Source: Yponomeuta sedellus
Taxonomy: Eukaryota; Arthropoda; Insecta; Lepidoptera; Yponomeutidae
NCBI GenBank assembly: GCA_934045075.1
Contig: OW203729.1
Location: 3,545,816 to 3,609,815, forward strand
Length of the DNA: 64,000 nucleotides
Direction: 5' to 3'
Under the pieces are notes generated by a model. It saw nothing but the letters and a program-made list of their open reading frames with translations. It made no database searches and was not told the DNA's origin. The translations under genes and the position numbers were made by a program. Shown piece by piece: positions 10,482 through 20,934 of the stretch (position 1 is the first letter of the stretch; each line of letters opens with the position of its first letter).

Positions 10482-11129
10482 TAAACCAATTCCACCGCGA
10501 TTTTATTGTTAAGTATAACTAAGTATAACATATATTTTATAATACAAGTGTGTACAGACGACGTGATTGCATATTAATAACTATATGATACCTTATATAA
10601 CTGACAAAAACTTAACTGCAAGTTTGCTAAAGGTCATTCGAATGGTAGCGTGGTGTTCGGGTCATCTATCTCCCTCCAAAATGGTTGAGACTGATGATGG
10701 CTGAGCACTGCGTTATGCTCGTGAACGAGTGCTGTTCGTGTGTCTGGCCGCAGCACTTATGTTTTCCCCTATTATTGTGAGACATTTGACTAATGCTTTG
10801 ACATTTGGGGTTGTTAATGGCAGTCATGAAATCTTATTAGGTTTACATATGGCAACTGATGTATTTGGTTTTAAGATGATTTGAGAAAAGATGGTCAGAG
10901 TGGAGTTTTTTTTTCCGCTGCCTTTTTCTCCACTACAATACGGCCCGAAGGCGGCGGCTTACACTTTACATTGTACATTGACATTCAGCAAATAGAATGT
11001 AAATTCTTTACGTTGAAATAAAATTATTTGAATTTGAATTGAATTTGAAGTTATTCTACTTACACAGGATATTTCTTAGTATGGACTCCAGCCTCTCACA
11101 TAGGAATAAGTCCTGATTACTCAAATTAA

Positions 11130-11228
11130 GGCCCGCCACTGCCTTACAATCCTCCACCAACCCGGACTTGGCCCCCGTGGTGGAGTATGGCCTAACCCTC
11201 CTAACATTCAGGAAGAGACCCGTGCCCA
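11130..11228 (+). repeat. 5S-derived SINE, 3' fragment
   Basis: Contains AAGGCCCGCCACTGCCTTAC, TCCACCAACCCGGACTTGGC, CCCGTGGTGGAGTATGGCCT and AGGAAGAGACCCGTGCCC. The 5S-like head is missing. Confidence 0.75.
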
Positions 11229-11439
11229 ACAGATATTTTTTGTTTTGATACCTCTGTGAGAAGGAAATAAATAAATAACTTACTTAAACTTACCACTTCT
11301 TGTTCTTTGTGAAGCCTTCTCACTCGCTTTCTTTCACTGGTAGTTACTGACAAACAACGTGTTATTGATGTTATCAACGTGTGATTAACGCAAAACTTAA
11401 AACCCACTATTCATTTTTTTAATTTAGCCTATACATATA

Positions 11440-11640
11440 GGACGTATATGTATAGGCTAAATTAGGCCAAATAAAGGGCACAGGCCTTCTCTCAGAGAGA
11501 TGTATGGACTTAATTTCCACGCGTGTCCACCGCGGATTGGAAATTTTAAGCGCTGATGATGATGATGAACACTTCAGACACCCAGGTTTCCTCACAATGT
11601 TTTCCTTCAATTAGCGAGCGGTATTGCTAATATAACTTCG
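11440..11640 (-). repeat. SINE-C body
   Basis: Reverse complement holds TAGCGAG, CACAATGTTTTCC-type and TCTGAGAGAAGGCCTGTGCC blocks. The left end has the inverted words GACGTATATGTATAGGCTAA and its complement just upstream (11427-11465), so this copy also ends in a small palindrome. Confidence 0.6.
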
Positions 11641-12180
11641 ATAATTTAACTGTGTTTTTTTGGTTTGGTTTCGTTTATTAAGCATGTAACAATCTAAGTA
11701 TAAAATAATATTTTTTGCCCACCTATTTATATTCCACAAAAAAGCCATTGAAATGTCAGACCTTGGATTCAATAACGCTTTCCTTTCAAAGACGATTCAT
11801 GCAACAAAAGCTTGTTTAATGTCCAATCAAGTGTAATTACCCGATGATATCTTCATGCGCAAATCCACCCACTGCAGCGCCGCGGTTAAGGCAGTGGTGT
11901 CCAGGGACGTTAATTGAAACAATTAAAAGCTCGTAACGTAAACAAAATAGCGATAAAGATGACTTCGCTCGGCGAGAGTAATTGCCTCCGTTTGGGTGAT
12001 CGCGACCTTAAATAAAATACTTGTTCAACGAGATACTTTTATCTCCGCGAAGCGGGGACTCAATTCGCGAGGCGTCTGGTTGGCCTACTAAGACTAAATT
12101 GAGAAAAACTGAGGTGTTTTAGTACCCGGTTAAAGCGTAGCGCTTTTAAACTTCACGTGGAAATTTCAAAGGTTCACGGA
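11641..12180. other. No feature recognised
   Basis: No coding exon or assignable repeat seen. Confidence 0.35.
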
Positions 12181-12184
12181 AACT

Positions 12185-12395
12185 TGTAAATTTTAAGTTT
12201 TTCTATACGTTGTTATCTTTGTACGTATATATAGCTAATTCTACTGTACGTGTGTATGTCACTGAACTGCTTTTATACGGCTGGACAGATTTGAGTGAAT
12301 TTTTTTTATGCACTTTTGTGGCGTGCTGGATGGTTTAGATTCACAAATCAGGCCGGCCGATGGCGCTGCATGCAGGAAGCGTCGGTTGGGTCCGC
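12185..12395 (+). mobile_element. Helitron-like nonautonomous element
   Basis: Shares GGTTTAGATTCACAAATCAG, GATGGCGCTG and the end GGGTCCGCTAGT with the copy at 34235-34412. The CTAGT terminus and TATATA-rich start fit lepidopteran Helitron derivatives. No Rep/helicase is encoded. Confidence 0.5.
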
Positions 12396-12414
12396 TAGTC
12401 CTTCTAATTCCTAT

Positions 12415-12728
12415 TAATATTAATAACGAGAAAGTTTGTAAGTATGAATGGATGGATGTTTCTTACTCTTTCACGTAAAAACTACTGAATGGATTTTAAT
12501 GAAACTTTACAATAATATAGTTTATACATTAGAATAACACATAGGCTAAAATTTATAAAGATATTGTGTGAATTGTCCATAATGTGGCCATAAGTATCAA
12601 GTAAGTAGGAAAAAATGTAAATTCTACGAGCTATTCTGCCGTGCGCTGCCAAAACCTTTTGTACGCCACGGTAATATACTCGTAATTTACTCGAAATACT
12701 AATCCTGCGCAGACCAGCTAGTTTAGTA
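12415..12728 (+). mobile_element. Helitron-like fragment
   Basis: Contains AAAAACTACTGAATGGATTT and ends CGCAGACCAGCTAGTTTAG, a style common in insect Helitron-derived repeats. Class assignment is by resemblance only. Confidence 0.4.
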
Positions 12729-12737
12729 TAAAGGCGC

Positions 12738-13291
12738 TAAGCATCGTTAATTATTGAGAGTCGAGATGTTTTGATATTGCTTACGTTACTGTGGAGAAGA
12801 AGCAGCGACTAATTCCATTATTTGGATTGTTTGAATAGTACCAGTCTGCAAATTTCTTCTTGTATTATTTTTAATGCACTAACCCGTGCTAAAGACAATT
12901 TTAAAAACCTATTTAGAAGCTAAAAATTCCACCCATGCCGGGATTCGAACCTGGGCGATTCACCGGCATCAGTGAAATTTCGAACCTCTTTACACTATTC
13001 TCTGTATTACGTACTAAGCATCGTTAATTATTGAGAGTCGAGATGTTTTGATATTGCTTACGTTACTGTGGAGAAGAAGCAGCGACTAATTCCATTATTT
13101 GGATTGTTTGAATAGTACCAGTCTGCAAATTTCTTCTTGTATTATTTTTAATGCACTAACCCGTGCTAAAGACAATTTTAAAAACCTATTTAGAAGCTAA
13201 AAATTCCACCCATGCCGGGATTCGAACCTGGGCGATTCACCGGCATCAGTGAAATTTCGAACCTCTTTACACTATTCTCTGTATTACGTAC
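12738..13291. repeat. 277-bp perfect tandem duplication
   Basis: 12738-13014 and 13015-13291 read as identical copies. Each contains ~120 bp of unique sequence plus a minus-strand tRNA SINE whose tRNA-like core is deleted (the joint reads TTCGAACCTGGGCGATTCAC). Confidence 0.9.
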
Positions 13292-13368
13292 AGGCAGCGA
13301 CATCTGGCTGAAGTAATTTGCATCACTTGCAGCCCCGAGTACCTACTTTGCAGTAAGGTTTTACATCG
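13292..13368 (-). repeat. 5' region of minus-strand tRNA SINE
   Basis: Continues the second duplicated SINE into its 5' leader: GGCAGCGACATCTGGCTGAA, ACCTACTTTGCAGTAAGGTT, ATCGGAATGATC. This leader is also present at 23451-23705 and 39595-40060. Confidence 0.75.
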
Positions 13369-13481
13369 GAATGATCACCAATTAGCTCAGTTGGGCAGAG
13401 CGCTGGCACGGATAGCCAGAGGTCGCGGGTTCGAGTCCCGGCATGGCTGGAATTTTTTAGCCTCTAAATAGGTTTCTAAAA
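13369..13481 (+). repeat. tRNA-related SINE, plus copy
   Basis: Starts at the 5' side of the tRNA-like block (CACCAATTAGCTCAGTTGGG) and runs through GGGTTCGAGTCCCGGCATGG to the TAGCCTCTAAATAGGT body. It sits head to head with the minus copy before it. Confidence 0.75.
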
Positions 13482-13925
13482 TTTCTTCTTGTACGAAGCA
13501 CATAGTCCATTCATGAATGTGCAATTTTACCTCTTTGGACTACTATTGACGAGAATACCACGTATCTGATAAAACAAAACAGACCAGTTGGAGCCGATTG
13601 AAATCGGACTTGCGATTGCGATAATCCTGCGTCTATTAGGCAGCGATGCGAATATGGAATACAAATGACTTGTCAATGAAGTTCCATAGTGAAGGTACTA
13701 TAAAATAATACCTATTATACTACTACTATTATAGAAATAATACCTACCCAAAATCGGCACATACCACTTTAGAAAACAAATTTAAGATATTTTTTATGTT
13801 CTGAGAATTTGTCTAGAAAGTAAAATATCTTACATACATTGCGTAACACGTCCTATACAAATTCATTGGTCATTAAAATTAACAATTTTACATTTTTTTT
13901 TATGTAGTCATAATCATAGACTCTA
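13482..13925. other. No feature recognised
   Basis: No gene or assignable repeat seen. Confidence 0.35.
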
Positions 13926-13929
13926 TAGC

Positions 13930-14195
13930 GATGTGGGTATCCAGACTGCAACGTTGAAGTGGAGCTGGGCAGGGCATATCAGCAGAATGCACCCGGATAG
14001 GTGGACGAGACTTGCCACCGAGTGGGTGCCACAAGGCGGTCGTCGCAGGAGAGGTAGCCCAAGAAAACGTTGGCGAGACGATCTCGACCGACACATGCCG
14101 GAGTGGTCTGAGGTGGCACAAGACAGAAACATCTGGTCTGAGTTGGGGGAGGCCTTTGCCTAGCAGTGGGACACCAACGAGGCTACGTAAAAAAA
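13930..14195 (+). pseudogene. RTE-clade LINE, C-terminal fragment of ORF2
   Basis: A 76-codon frame encodes the hallmark end of RTE-type endonuclease-reverse transcriptases: KWSWAGHISRMHPDRWT, RRRRGSPRKRWRDDL, then AQDRNIW and GEAFA. Where the family normally reads QQWD, this copy has a TAG stop (14161-14163) directly before CAGTGGGACACC. It is 5'-truncated and ends in GGCTACGT plus a short A run, so it is a dead insertion. Confidence 0.82.
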
Positions 14196-14199
14196 ATCT

Positions 14200-14320
14200 A
14201 TTATTGTCCCACTGCAGGGTACAGGCATTCTCTTAGAGCGAGTATGGTTGGGCTTCATTTCTACGCGTGCCCACCGCGGATTGGTAATTTCAAGGTATCT
14301 GATCAGCTCAGACATTCAGG
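14200..14320 (-). repeat. SINE-C body, partial
   Basis: On minus: CACGCGTAGAAATGAAGCCC, CTAAGAGAATGCCTGTACCC and TGCAGTGGGACAATAATAG, matching the family in order. Confidence 0.55.
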
Positions 14321-14324
14321 CCTA

Positions 14325-14706
14325 ATGAGGCGCACGTGGCATAGTCGAACCGATTGATTGGAATCAATCACTTGAGTTAAGCAACAACAGGCGCGGTCAG
14401 GTGCAGGATGGGAGACCGTCCCGTGACTGCTGCTAATGGCATTTTTTCTGAGCGCTTCCGTGATTCGCAAGCCACCTTAAGCCGTGGTGCCGGCTGTCAT
14501 GTAATGGCAGTCGGTAAGCTATGTCAGAGGACTTATGGGCGGCTTGATAACTTCTGACAGTAAGGCCCGCCACTGTCTCACAATCCTCCACCACTCCAGA
14601 CTTGGCCCCCGTGGTGGAGTACGGCCTAACCTTCCTGTGATGCAGGAAGTGGGTCCAGCACTGCTGGACCAGCAGTGGGGACGTACAATTGTTGATAGCT
14701 GATGAG
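14325..14706 (+). repeat. 5S-derived SINE, near full length
   Basis: The head shows 5S rRNA-like words GTTAAGCAACAACAGGCGCG, GTCAGGTGCAGGATGGGAGA and CCGTCCCGTGAC, corresponding to the internal promoter region of 5S genes. The body has CTTCTGACAGTAAGGCCCGC and the 3' module GTGGTGGAGTACGGCCTAAC, ending in TTGATA. The copy carries a small inverted CCAGCACTGCTGG insertion near the end. Confidence 0.82.
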
Positions 14707-15567
14707 ACACTCAAGTTTCCTCACAACCTCATAAACAAATACAAATTCTCTAATTTGAAATTCATTAGGAATATTTCTTTTTCGTAAACCAAACCCGCCG
14801 TTTTTTAACGCTTCGAAGATTGAATTTAGACATTACCGCTCCGCGGTAGTAACAATAAGTGCAGCTTTTTGGCGGCAAAATAAAACGCACGAAGAAAACA
14901 TCATGCTAACGAACCAGCGCAAGGAGACATTCAAACAAGTTAATTTACATTAGCCCACTACACGTATGAATATAACCATACAGGGTGACGTAAAAAGTTT
15001 TAGGCGGAGGGTCGCGATGCGTCGATTAAAATAAGAATTTTTCATTGCATTGCATTGCAAGTATTGCAACGTGTTACATATAATTGTGTCCTGATGAAAT
15101 TATTCTTTGTAAGTAAAGTTATAATATTTACATCCCAGGAGAGTAACTCTGAAGTAGGTATACTCATCTATATTTGCGGTGCCTGTCACGTGTTCTTAAA
15201 ATAACTACCTATATGTCATTGGTTAAAATAAAGTAACCCTGTATTGCAAGTAGATGTTTGCCGAACATATAATAAATATTTTACTCAGACAGAGCAAGTT
15301 CAATGTCCGTCTGCGAATCCTTAGCTTTTGCTAATTACGTAAAGCTTAATGACCTACGCGTCATTCAATGTTTACATTCGCTTTTTGTGGAAAAAATGCG
15401 GAAACCTACTTGTGTGCTTTTTAATAATTTCTGCTATTCTCTATTCTATATACTACTAATTGGATCAACTCAAGAAACATAAACATACGTATCATACTCG
15501 TAAACTCACGCCTGTATCCCAGAGCTGTAAACAAAGACCACGGCAGGCTGTTCGAGGTAGCTACATT
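14707..15567. other. No gene; repeat trace near 15505
   Basis: Mostly unassigned. CTCACGCCTGTATCCCAGAG near 15506-15525 is a short piece of the GCCTGTATCCC repeat. Confidence 0.35.
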
Positions 15568-16350
15568 ATCACATAAATAATTTTATTTCAACTTAAGAAA
15601 ATTACATTCTGATTGCTGAATTTCAATGTAAAATGTAAGCGACGCCGCCTTGGGGCCGTATTGCAGTGGAGAAAGAGGCAGCGGGAAAAAACTCCACTCT
15701 TACCATCTCAAGTCATCTTAAACCTAATATAGTCTTTAGAATATACCTCGGGCTCTAGAGTAAGCTTCATTATTGCCGTCAATAACTTTAAATACCAAAG
15801 CATTAGTTGTCTTACAAAACTACGGAAAACATGTGCTGCGTCCAGACACACGAACAGCACTAGTTCACGGGCATAGTGGTCAGCTATCATGAGTCTCAAC
15901 CATTTTGGAGGGAGATAGATGACCCGGCCATCACGTCACCATTCGAATGACCTTTAACAAACCTGGAGATTAAGTTCTTGTCAGTTATAGAGTGTATCAT
16001 ATAGTTATTAACATGCAATCACGTCGCCCGAACATTCTATGTAAAACAAATTATGCAAGGAACGTTCTTGAAAATATGTTATAACATTATTCTTTTTTTT
16101 TAATGCACTAACCCGTGAGAACCCGTTGCTGCCTGAATACAGAGAGTATTATAGAGGTTTGAAGTTTCACTGGTGCCGGTGAGTCGTCCATTAGCTCAGT
16201 TGGGAGAGCGCTGCGCTGGCACGGTTAGCCAGTGGTCGCGGTTCGAGTACCGGCATGGGTAGAATTTTGAGCCTCTAAATGGAATTGGTTTACTACCAAG
16301 GGCTAGCATCGTTTATATAGTCGTCTATTCTATAATAGGCTTTTTTATTT
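15568..16350 (-). mobile_element. LINE-A 3' fragment with nested insertions
   Basis: Reverse complement matches the LINE-A 3' UTR in pieces and then the end of ORF2 (16284-16350, encoding the AYYRIDDYIN region and the stop). It is interrupted near 15732-15775 by a piece of the TTTAGAATATACCTCGGGCT MITE and at 16092-16284 by a tRNA SINE. More diverged than 2436-2546, so older. Confidence 0.8.
16092..16284 (+). repeat. tRNA-related SINE, inverted composite
   Basis: Begins with a reversed tail (TTTTTTTAATGCACTAACCC) and then a plus copy with CCATTAGCTCAGTTGGGAGA, GCGGTTCGAGTACCGGCATG and TTTTGAGCCTCTAAAT. It splits a LINE-A fragment, so it is younger than that fragment. Confidence 0.75.
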
Positions 16351-17399
16351 AAGTGGTAAATCTCGAGGTAACTTTTCTTGTACTTGTGCTTCATTGCGTA
16401 TCTAGCCGTATCCAGTGGCTTTGTTTTCTAGGTTACGTGGCAGTAACACTCGGTAAGGGTGAACGAAAACATCGCGGGAAAACTAGAGCGTATGTTACTA
16501 CTTCAAAGTATTGAAATCGGTATATTGACTCCCTGAGGTTGTCCAAAAAGTGTAAAGTTAAAGAGTACCTAAGGTTTTGCTCAGACTTTTTCTCGTTAAT
16601 TTCCTGTACTTAAAAGCATTATACAAATAAAAACTATAGTCACTTCATTTAAAAGATGTATTGTGCTTAATCAAAGGTTTTAATTTTCGATAAGACCACT
16701 TATAAAGTTTCAATGGTTTCACTATTGGTTTATTAAATTTTCGGACAAACCACAAGGCGTTTACCAAGACTACAACGTCGTAACGTTTGAACCTATATAG
16801 GTTCTTCATTTTCAGAACTTGTATTATTTCAATAACGCGTTTACCCCGAAAATAATATTTGAAGGGTACTTGCTTAGACTCATCACAAATCTACACAGTC
16901 ACGTAGGGGTTCACAGAAAAACCCGCACTCAAAAGCAATGACTACGTAGGATTACTCATTCTCGTAGGATTACATATTCAAAGGATGATAAACTGATCCC
17001 ATCACTTCGAACAAGACAATTGCTGACTTAGGTCAATAACCGAAATGAAGCAAAAAATCTGCGGTCTTTTTATTCCGTTCCAAAATCTAATGTCGAAGTT
17101 GAAGGACCTTCAACGAAGGAACAACTTCAGTTTAGTAACAACTCAATACGGATCAAATAAGATTTCTTGATCGATTTCTATATTACCAGATTTTCCGAGC
17201 CCAAAAGGAGGGTAAAATTAAATAAAATGTTTTTTTTTTCTCACCACGTAATTATATGGATTTTTTTCTGTATCATATTGTTTTCTACGTATTTAACTAA
17301 TTTAGTTTTACAGGTATTTAGTCTATGTAGTGCATTATTTCTGCTTAGGTGATTGTTAAGAAATTTTGCAAATTATCTAATTTATTTTGTACACATATT
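16351..17399. other. No feature recognised
   Basis: AT-rich, only short open frames without domains. Confidence 0.4.
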
Positions 17400-17500
17400 T
17401 TTACCGCTGCACCGACTCTCCAGGGTTTGCTGGTAGAAATCTCTCTCTCTTTTATGTAATGTCCTGTTTAGTGTTTCGTGTGCAATGAAGAAAAATAACA
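17400..17500 (+). repeat. Dispersed repeat, CCGACTCTCCAGGGTTTGC family
   Basis: Recurs at 38648-38775 (plus) and 48172-48300 (minus) with the landmarks TTTGCTGGAAGAAATCTCT, TGTAATG and TTTCTTGTGCAA. Looks like a non-LTR 3' end; no coding part. Confidence 0.5.
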
Positions 17501-17550
17501 TCAAAATGTAAAGTACATAGTTTACAGTGATTGTGGTGGTTGAAGGGTAA

Positions 17551-17769
17551 TACAGTCTGTTAGCTTTTAGAATATACCTCGGCTACTATCGGATAGAATC
17601 GGATATATTCGTGTAGTAGAAATATCGAAACTGATATCACTTATAACTTTTCTAAATAGTGAAGAAAACTTTTATACAGAGCAGGAAGTAGTATAACACT
17701 CGTGTGCCTTCGGCGAAAACCGAAGCCTACCTAGAGCTCGAGGTATATTCTAAAAGCTAATAGACTGTA
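17551..17769. mobile_element. MITE with ~29-bp TIRs and TA duplication
   Basis: Left end TA-CAGTCTGTTAGCTTTTAG and right end CTAAAAGCTAATAGACTG-TA are inverted copies that continue as AATATACCTCG. A TA target site and CAGT termini fit Tc1/mariner-type MITEs. Other copies: 19099-19515, 38866-40312 (both carrying nested SINEs) and a piece at 15732-15775. Confidence 0.75.
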
Positions 17770-18357
17770 CAGAGAATTGACTCTATCTCCTAAACTAAGA
17801 TGTAGGCCGTTTGTTGTAATGTATTGGCTGTCTCGTTCCCTCGTTATTCTTTTTCACATAAGACGATAATTGTAACGACCTGAATCTAGCCTAGTACATG
17901 ACATAGTCTCTTTTATGTACAATAGTGTTCTCTATCTATCTATCTCATACCTACTGCCTTTGCTACTGGCTTGACTGACCGATGGTATTTGTCCTTTGAA
18001 ATCAGCAAATCGATCGGAGTGACAGACTGATGAACGCCAAAGCCTTGAAGTACGAAGTTCTTCGGCGGTCTGCTCCTAAATTATGCGCACCAAATTTTAA
18101 ATAATCCAATCGAATTAAATTAAATGTCATATTCCATCCTATAATTGGTCCAATCGTTTAACTTTTGATACATCGATTTAGTGACGTTATAATTATAAGT
18201 TGCTGATTCGATTCTTTTTGATAATCAATCCATTTTATTTTGTATAGTTTGTCAGTCTGAAAATAATACGTCATTGGTCTGAAAGCTTGAATTTTTATAT
18301 TATTGTTACTGTATACAAAGCTTATTTCCTATTAAATAGTATAAAAGCAAATTATTA
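17770..18357. other. LINE tail trace, otherwise nothing
   Basis: 17917-17946 holds the ATAGTGTTCTCTATCTATCT LINE tail. The rest is unassigned. Confidence 0.4.
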
Positions 18358-18690
18358 TCGTTATCAACCCTTGTCCCAGCATTGGGGATATACCACTGCT
18401 GGGGCACGGGTCTCTTCCTGCATCGCAAGAACGTTAGGCCATAATCCCATAATCCACCACGGGGGCCAAGTCCGGGTTGGTGGACGATCAGTGGCGGGCC
18501 TTACAGTCAGAAGTGATCAAGCCGCCCTTAACATGACATGACTTAACGACTGCAATGACAGCCAGCACCAATGGCTTAACGTGCCTTGCGAAGCGCGAAA
18601 GGACGAAAAAATGCCACTAGCGGTAGTCACGGGACGCTCACCCATCCTGCACCTGACCGCGCCTATTGTTGCTTAACTCGAGTGATTTAT
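18358..18690 (-). repeat. 5S-derived SINE, near full length
   Basis: On plus it starts CGTTATCAACCCTTG and ends at the 5S-like head (CGCGCCTATTGTTGCTTAAC, CTCGAGTGATT). It matches the full-length copy at 38973-39331 apart from small indels. Confidence 0.82.
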
Positions 18691-18710
18691 TATTTATTAG
18701 GTGAAACATA

Positions 18711-18889
18711 ATTAATTATACTATTTTTATTTTTAATGCACTAACCCGTGCTAAGGACAAATTTAAAAAAACCTATTTAGAGGCTAAAAATTTCACCCAT
18801 GCCGAGATTCGAACCCGCAACCTCTGGCTATCCCTGCCAGCGCTCTTCCAATTGAGCTCAATTGGAAGAGCGCTGGCACGGATTAATTA
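18711..18889 (-). repeat. tRNA SINE ending in a 44-bp palindrome
   Basis: Minus-strand SINE with its tail at the left (CTATTTTTATTTTTAATGCA). At its 5' end the sequence turns back on itself: 18835-18878 is a perfect 44-bp palindrome with arms CCAGCGCTCTTCCAATTGAG and its complement. The whole is flanked by ATTAATTA at 18711-18718 and 18882-18889, so the folded-back piece was part of the same insertion. Confidence 0.85.
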
Positions 18890-19098
18890 CCTTATTTCCC
18901 GATTGTATATACTCGCCACTTTAGTCTACCCGTGGTCACGGCAACTGTAACGCTGCTGAATCGTCGGGAAGTAAGGTAATTATTTTGCGTTTTACCTAAT
19001 AATAATCGCGATTAGACTAGTCTAATATATAACTATGCATGAGTTCGTGAATCATTAAAAAAATCTGGATTTAGATAAGTGATGTACAACATTATTTA

Positions 19099-19515
19099 CA
19101 GTCTGTTAGCTTATAGAACCTCGGGCTCTCGAGTAAGCTTCGGTTTTCGCCGAAAGCACAAGAGTGTAATACTACTTCCTGCTCTGTATTAAACTTTTCT
19201 ACACAATTTTGAAAAGTTATTTTTCTTCTTCTTCTTCAGGCTATATTAGTCCACTGCTGGACATAGCTCTCCCCTAATGAGCGCCATAGCGCAAGGTTGT
19301 GCTATCATTGGGGGTAATCCGTCAGGCCGTAAGGCCCGTAATCCCCACGCTGGGCATGCGGGTTGGGGATCGCAGTTTGGTGGAATTGTACGGCAGGGGG
19401 CGCTGTTGCCCACCCCCCGGTTGAAAAGTTATTATTAGTTCATATTAGTTCCGATATTTCTGTTACACAAATCTATCCGATAGTAGCCGAGGTATATTCT
19501 TAAAGCTAACAGACT
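19099..19515. mobile_element. MITE copy split by an RTE-tailed repeat
   Basis: Ends CAGTCTGTTAGCTTATAG and CTTAAAGCTAACAGACTG, flanked by TA. The inserted repeat (about 19210-19432) is bracketed by TGAAAAGTTATT on both sides, its target-site duplication. Confidence 0.78.
19210..19432 (-). repeat. RTE-tailed SINE-like repeat
   Basis: Plus strand reads (TTC)n, AGGCTATATTAGTCCACTGC, GCGCCATAGCGCAAGGTTGT, ATGCGGGTTGGGGATCGC, CCACCCCCCGG. In sense orientation it ends with (GAA)n like RTE elements. Inserted into the MITE at 19099-19515. Confidence 0.75.
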
Positions 19516-19517
19516 GT

Positions 19518-20026
19518 AGATCCATGAAATCATAATTGTAATTCTTTTTTTCTAGTGGTGCAATAGTATTCTCTATCTATCCGTCTACTTAGCGACTGTC
19601 GCCACACTGTCGCCACTGGCTCTTTGGCGTGCAGTACAAGTGCGTTATTGTATAAAACCTGCTTCATGGGTGCCTGACAGGATGACAAGGACGATCGACT
19701 TTTGTTTGACCTATGGGTGACCTATTTGTTTGGCCACCCACAGACAATAAGCTGTGCTGTCAACGGCCTCTATTATTATCAGCGTGTAGTGAGCCGGATT
19801 CTTTACAAATGTACGTTCTCGATCGGTGTTGCCCGTTGTATACGGCTCCCTTTATTAAACTTTGATAACAATATAAAATTATAGTTTGGTATATATTTTC
19901 GAACCTGGGTCTCTTGTTTCTTGTTTCTCTTGTTTCTTGTTTGTTCTACTAGCACTTTTTGTCTGAGCTATTTGTTTGTGCTGAGTGTTTGAGGTATTTA
20001 AATCCTCGGCGCTTGAACTTGCTGAT
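19518..20026. other. LINE tail trace, otherwise nothing
   Basis: 19553-19590 has a GCAATAGTATTCTCTATCTA LINE tail. 19910-19950 is a TTGTTTC-rich simple sequence. No gene. Confidence 0.4.
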
Positions 20027-20125
20027 CCGCGGTGGGCTCGCGTGGTAATTAATCCCATACTCTCTCTAAGAGAAGGCCTGTCCTGTGCCCTAAAGTAGGG
20101 ATGTATACGAGTAAAGGCCACATAA
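20027..20125 (+). repeat. SINE-C, 3' part
   Basis: GATCCGCGGTGGGCTCGCGT, GGTAATTAATCCCATACTCT, AGAGAAGGCCTGTCCTGTGC match the family. Confidence 0.6.
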
Positions 20126-20129
20126 AAAA

Positions 20130-20305
20130 CGATATAATAGGTATTATGTTACGTGGTTGTTACAGAATATTTATGTACTGTTTTATTATGTTTATGTTGT
20201 AAGCTCCTCTTAATATAGTTAAAAGACTGTGGGGGAAAAAGAAATGTCTCTACGAACATGACTGGCAGAATCCTGGAGGTGCCATAAAAAAGAATTGAAT
20301 TGAAT
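20130..20305 (+). repeat. Possible non-LTR 3' end with GAATT tail
   Basis: A unique-looking 3' UTR-like stretch ends in GAATTGAATTGAATTCG. No second copy was seen in this window, so the call is weak. Confidence 0.3.
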
Positions 20306-20486
20306 TCGATTGTTCAGATGTACCCAACAAATTGCGAGCATCTACAGCGTGATGCGGAAAGGTCGGTTGAATTTTATTACGGTTATGCTACTCATTGCAT
20401 GACCAATGACTTTGTTTTCTATGTTACGTACATTTGTGACATTTATTGTAGTGATACCAAACCCGTGTATGGGTTCGAGTTAGTGC

Positions 20487-20612
20487 ATTACTTGTCACTT
20501 TCGCTAATTTGTCACTATCGTTAATTCGTCACTGTCCCGATTCGTCAATTTCTTAAGAAGTTTTAACTCGTCAATATCCCTAATTCGTCACTTTACCTGA
20601 TTCTTCAATGTA
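20487..20612 (+). repeat. Degenerate minisatellite (AATTCGTCACT)
   Basis: About seven variants of TAATTCGTCACT spaced 17-30 bp (for example CTAATTTGTCACTATCG, TTAATTCGTCACTGTCC, CGATTCGTCAATTTC). Confidence 0.6.
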
Positions 20613-20934
20613 CAGTCAAACTCATAAAAGCGAAGAAATGTATAAAAGTGTAGGTATAAGTAGGTGCAGCGGTCATAATTTTTTTTGTTAGTGTTTATTT
20701 TTGCGTCACGCCCATATTCCCCTCATGGAAATAAGCAGAGAAACCCTGAAAGTTTATATAGGCTATATAAAATATATATATATATAAAGACTGTACACAA
20801 AAATTGAGATTATACAGACATTTCATAACATAAAATATGCTATAGGTGCCATGCTATATGTGAAAACCTGTAATTCGCTCACTAACTTGTTCATAAGTTC
20901 ATAGCGATTATATATTAAAACTGTTTTTATACGG
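20613..20934. other. No feature beyond a short TA microsatellite
   Basis: TATATATATATATA near 20770. Nothing else assignable. Confidence 0.4.

Larger units (their letters stand above)
6150..11050 (+). mobile_element. Non-LTR retrotransposon LINE-A, nearly full length
   Basis: Two-ORF LINE: ORF1 (6155-7656, frameshifted), ORF2 with APE-type endonuclease and reverse transcriptase (to 10481), a ~565-bp 3' UTR and a TTGAAT/TTTGAA-rich tail ending near 11050. It lies in the CR1/Jockey part of the non-LTR tree by motif style; the exact clade is not decided. The 5' end is uncertain: a stop at 6152-6154 closes the ORF1 frame, so the element is either 5'-truncated or starts close by. 3' fragments of the same family lie at 2436-2546, 15568-16350 and 30371-30466. 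No convincing target duplication was found. Confidence 0.88.

Noticed and set aside
12866..13290. CRISPR-like direct repeats
   Set aside because: Only two 277-bp units in eukaryotic SINE-rich DNA; a tandem duplication explains them.
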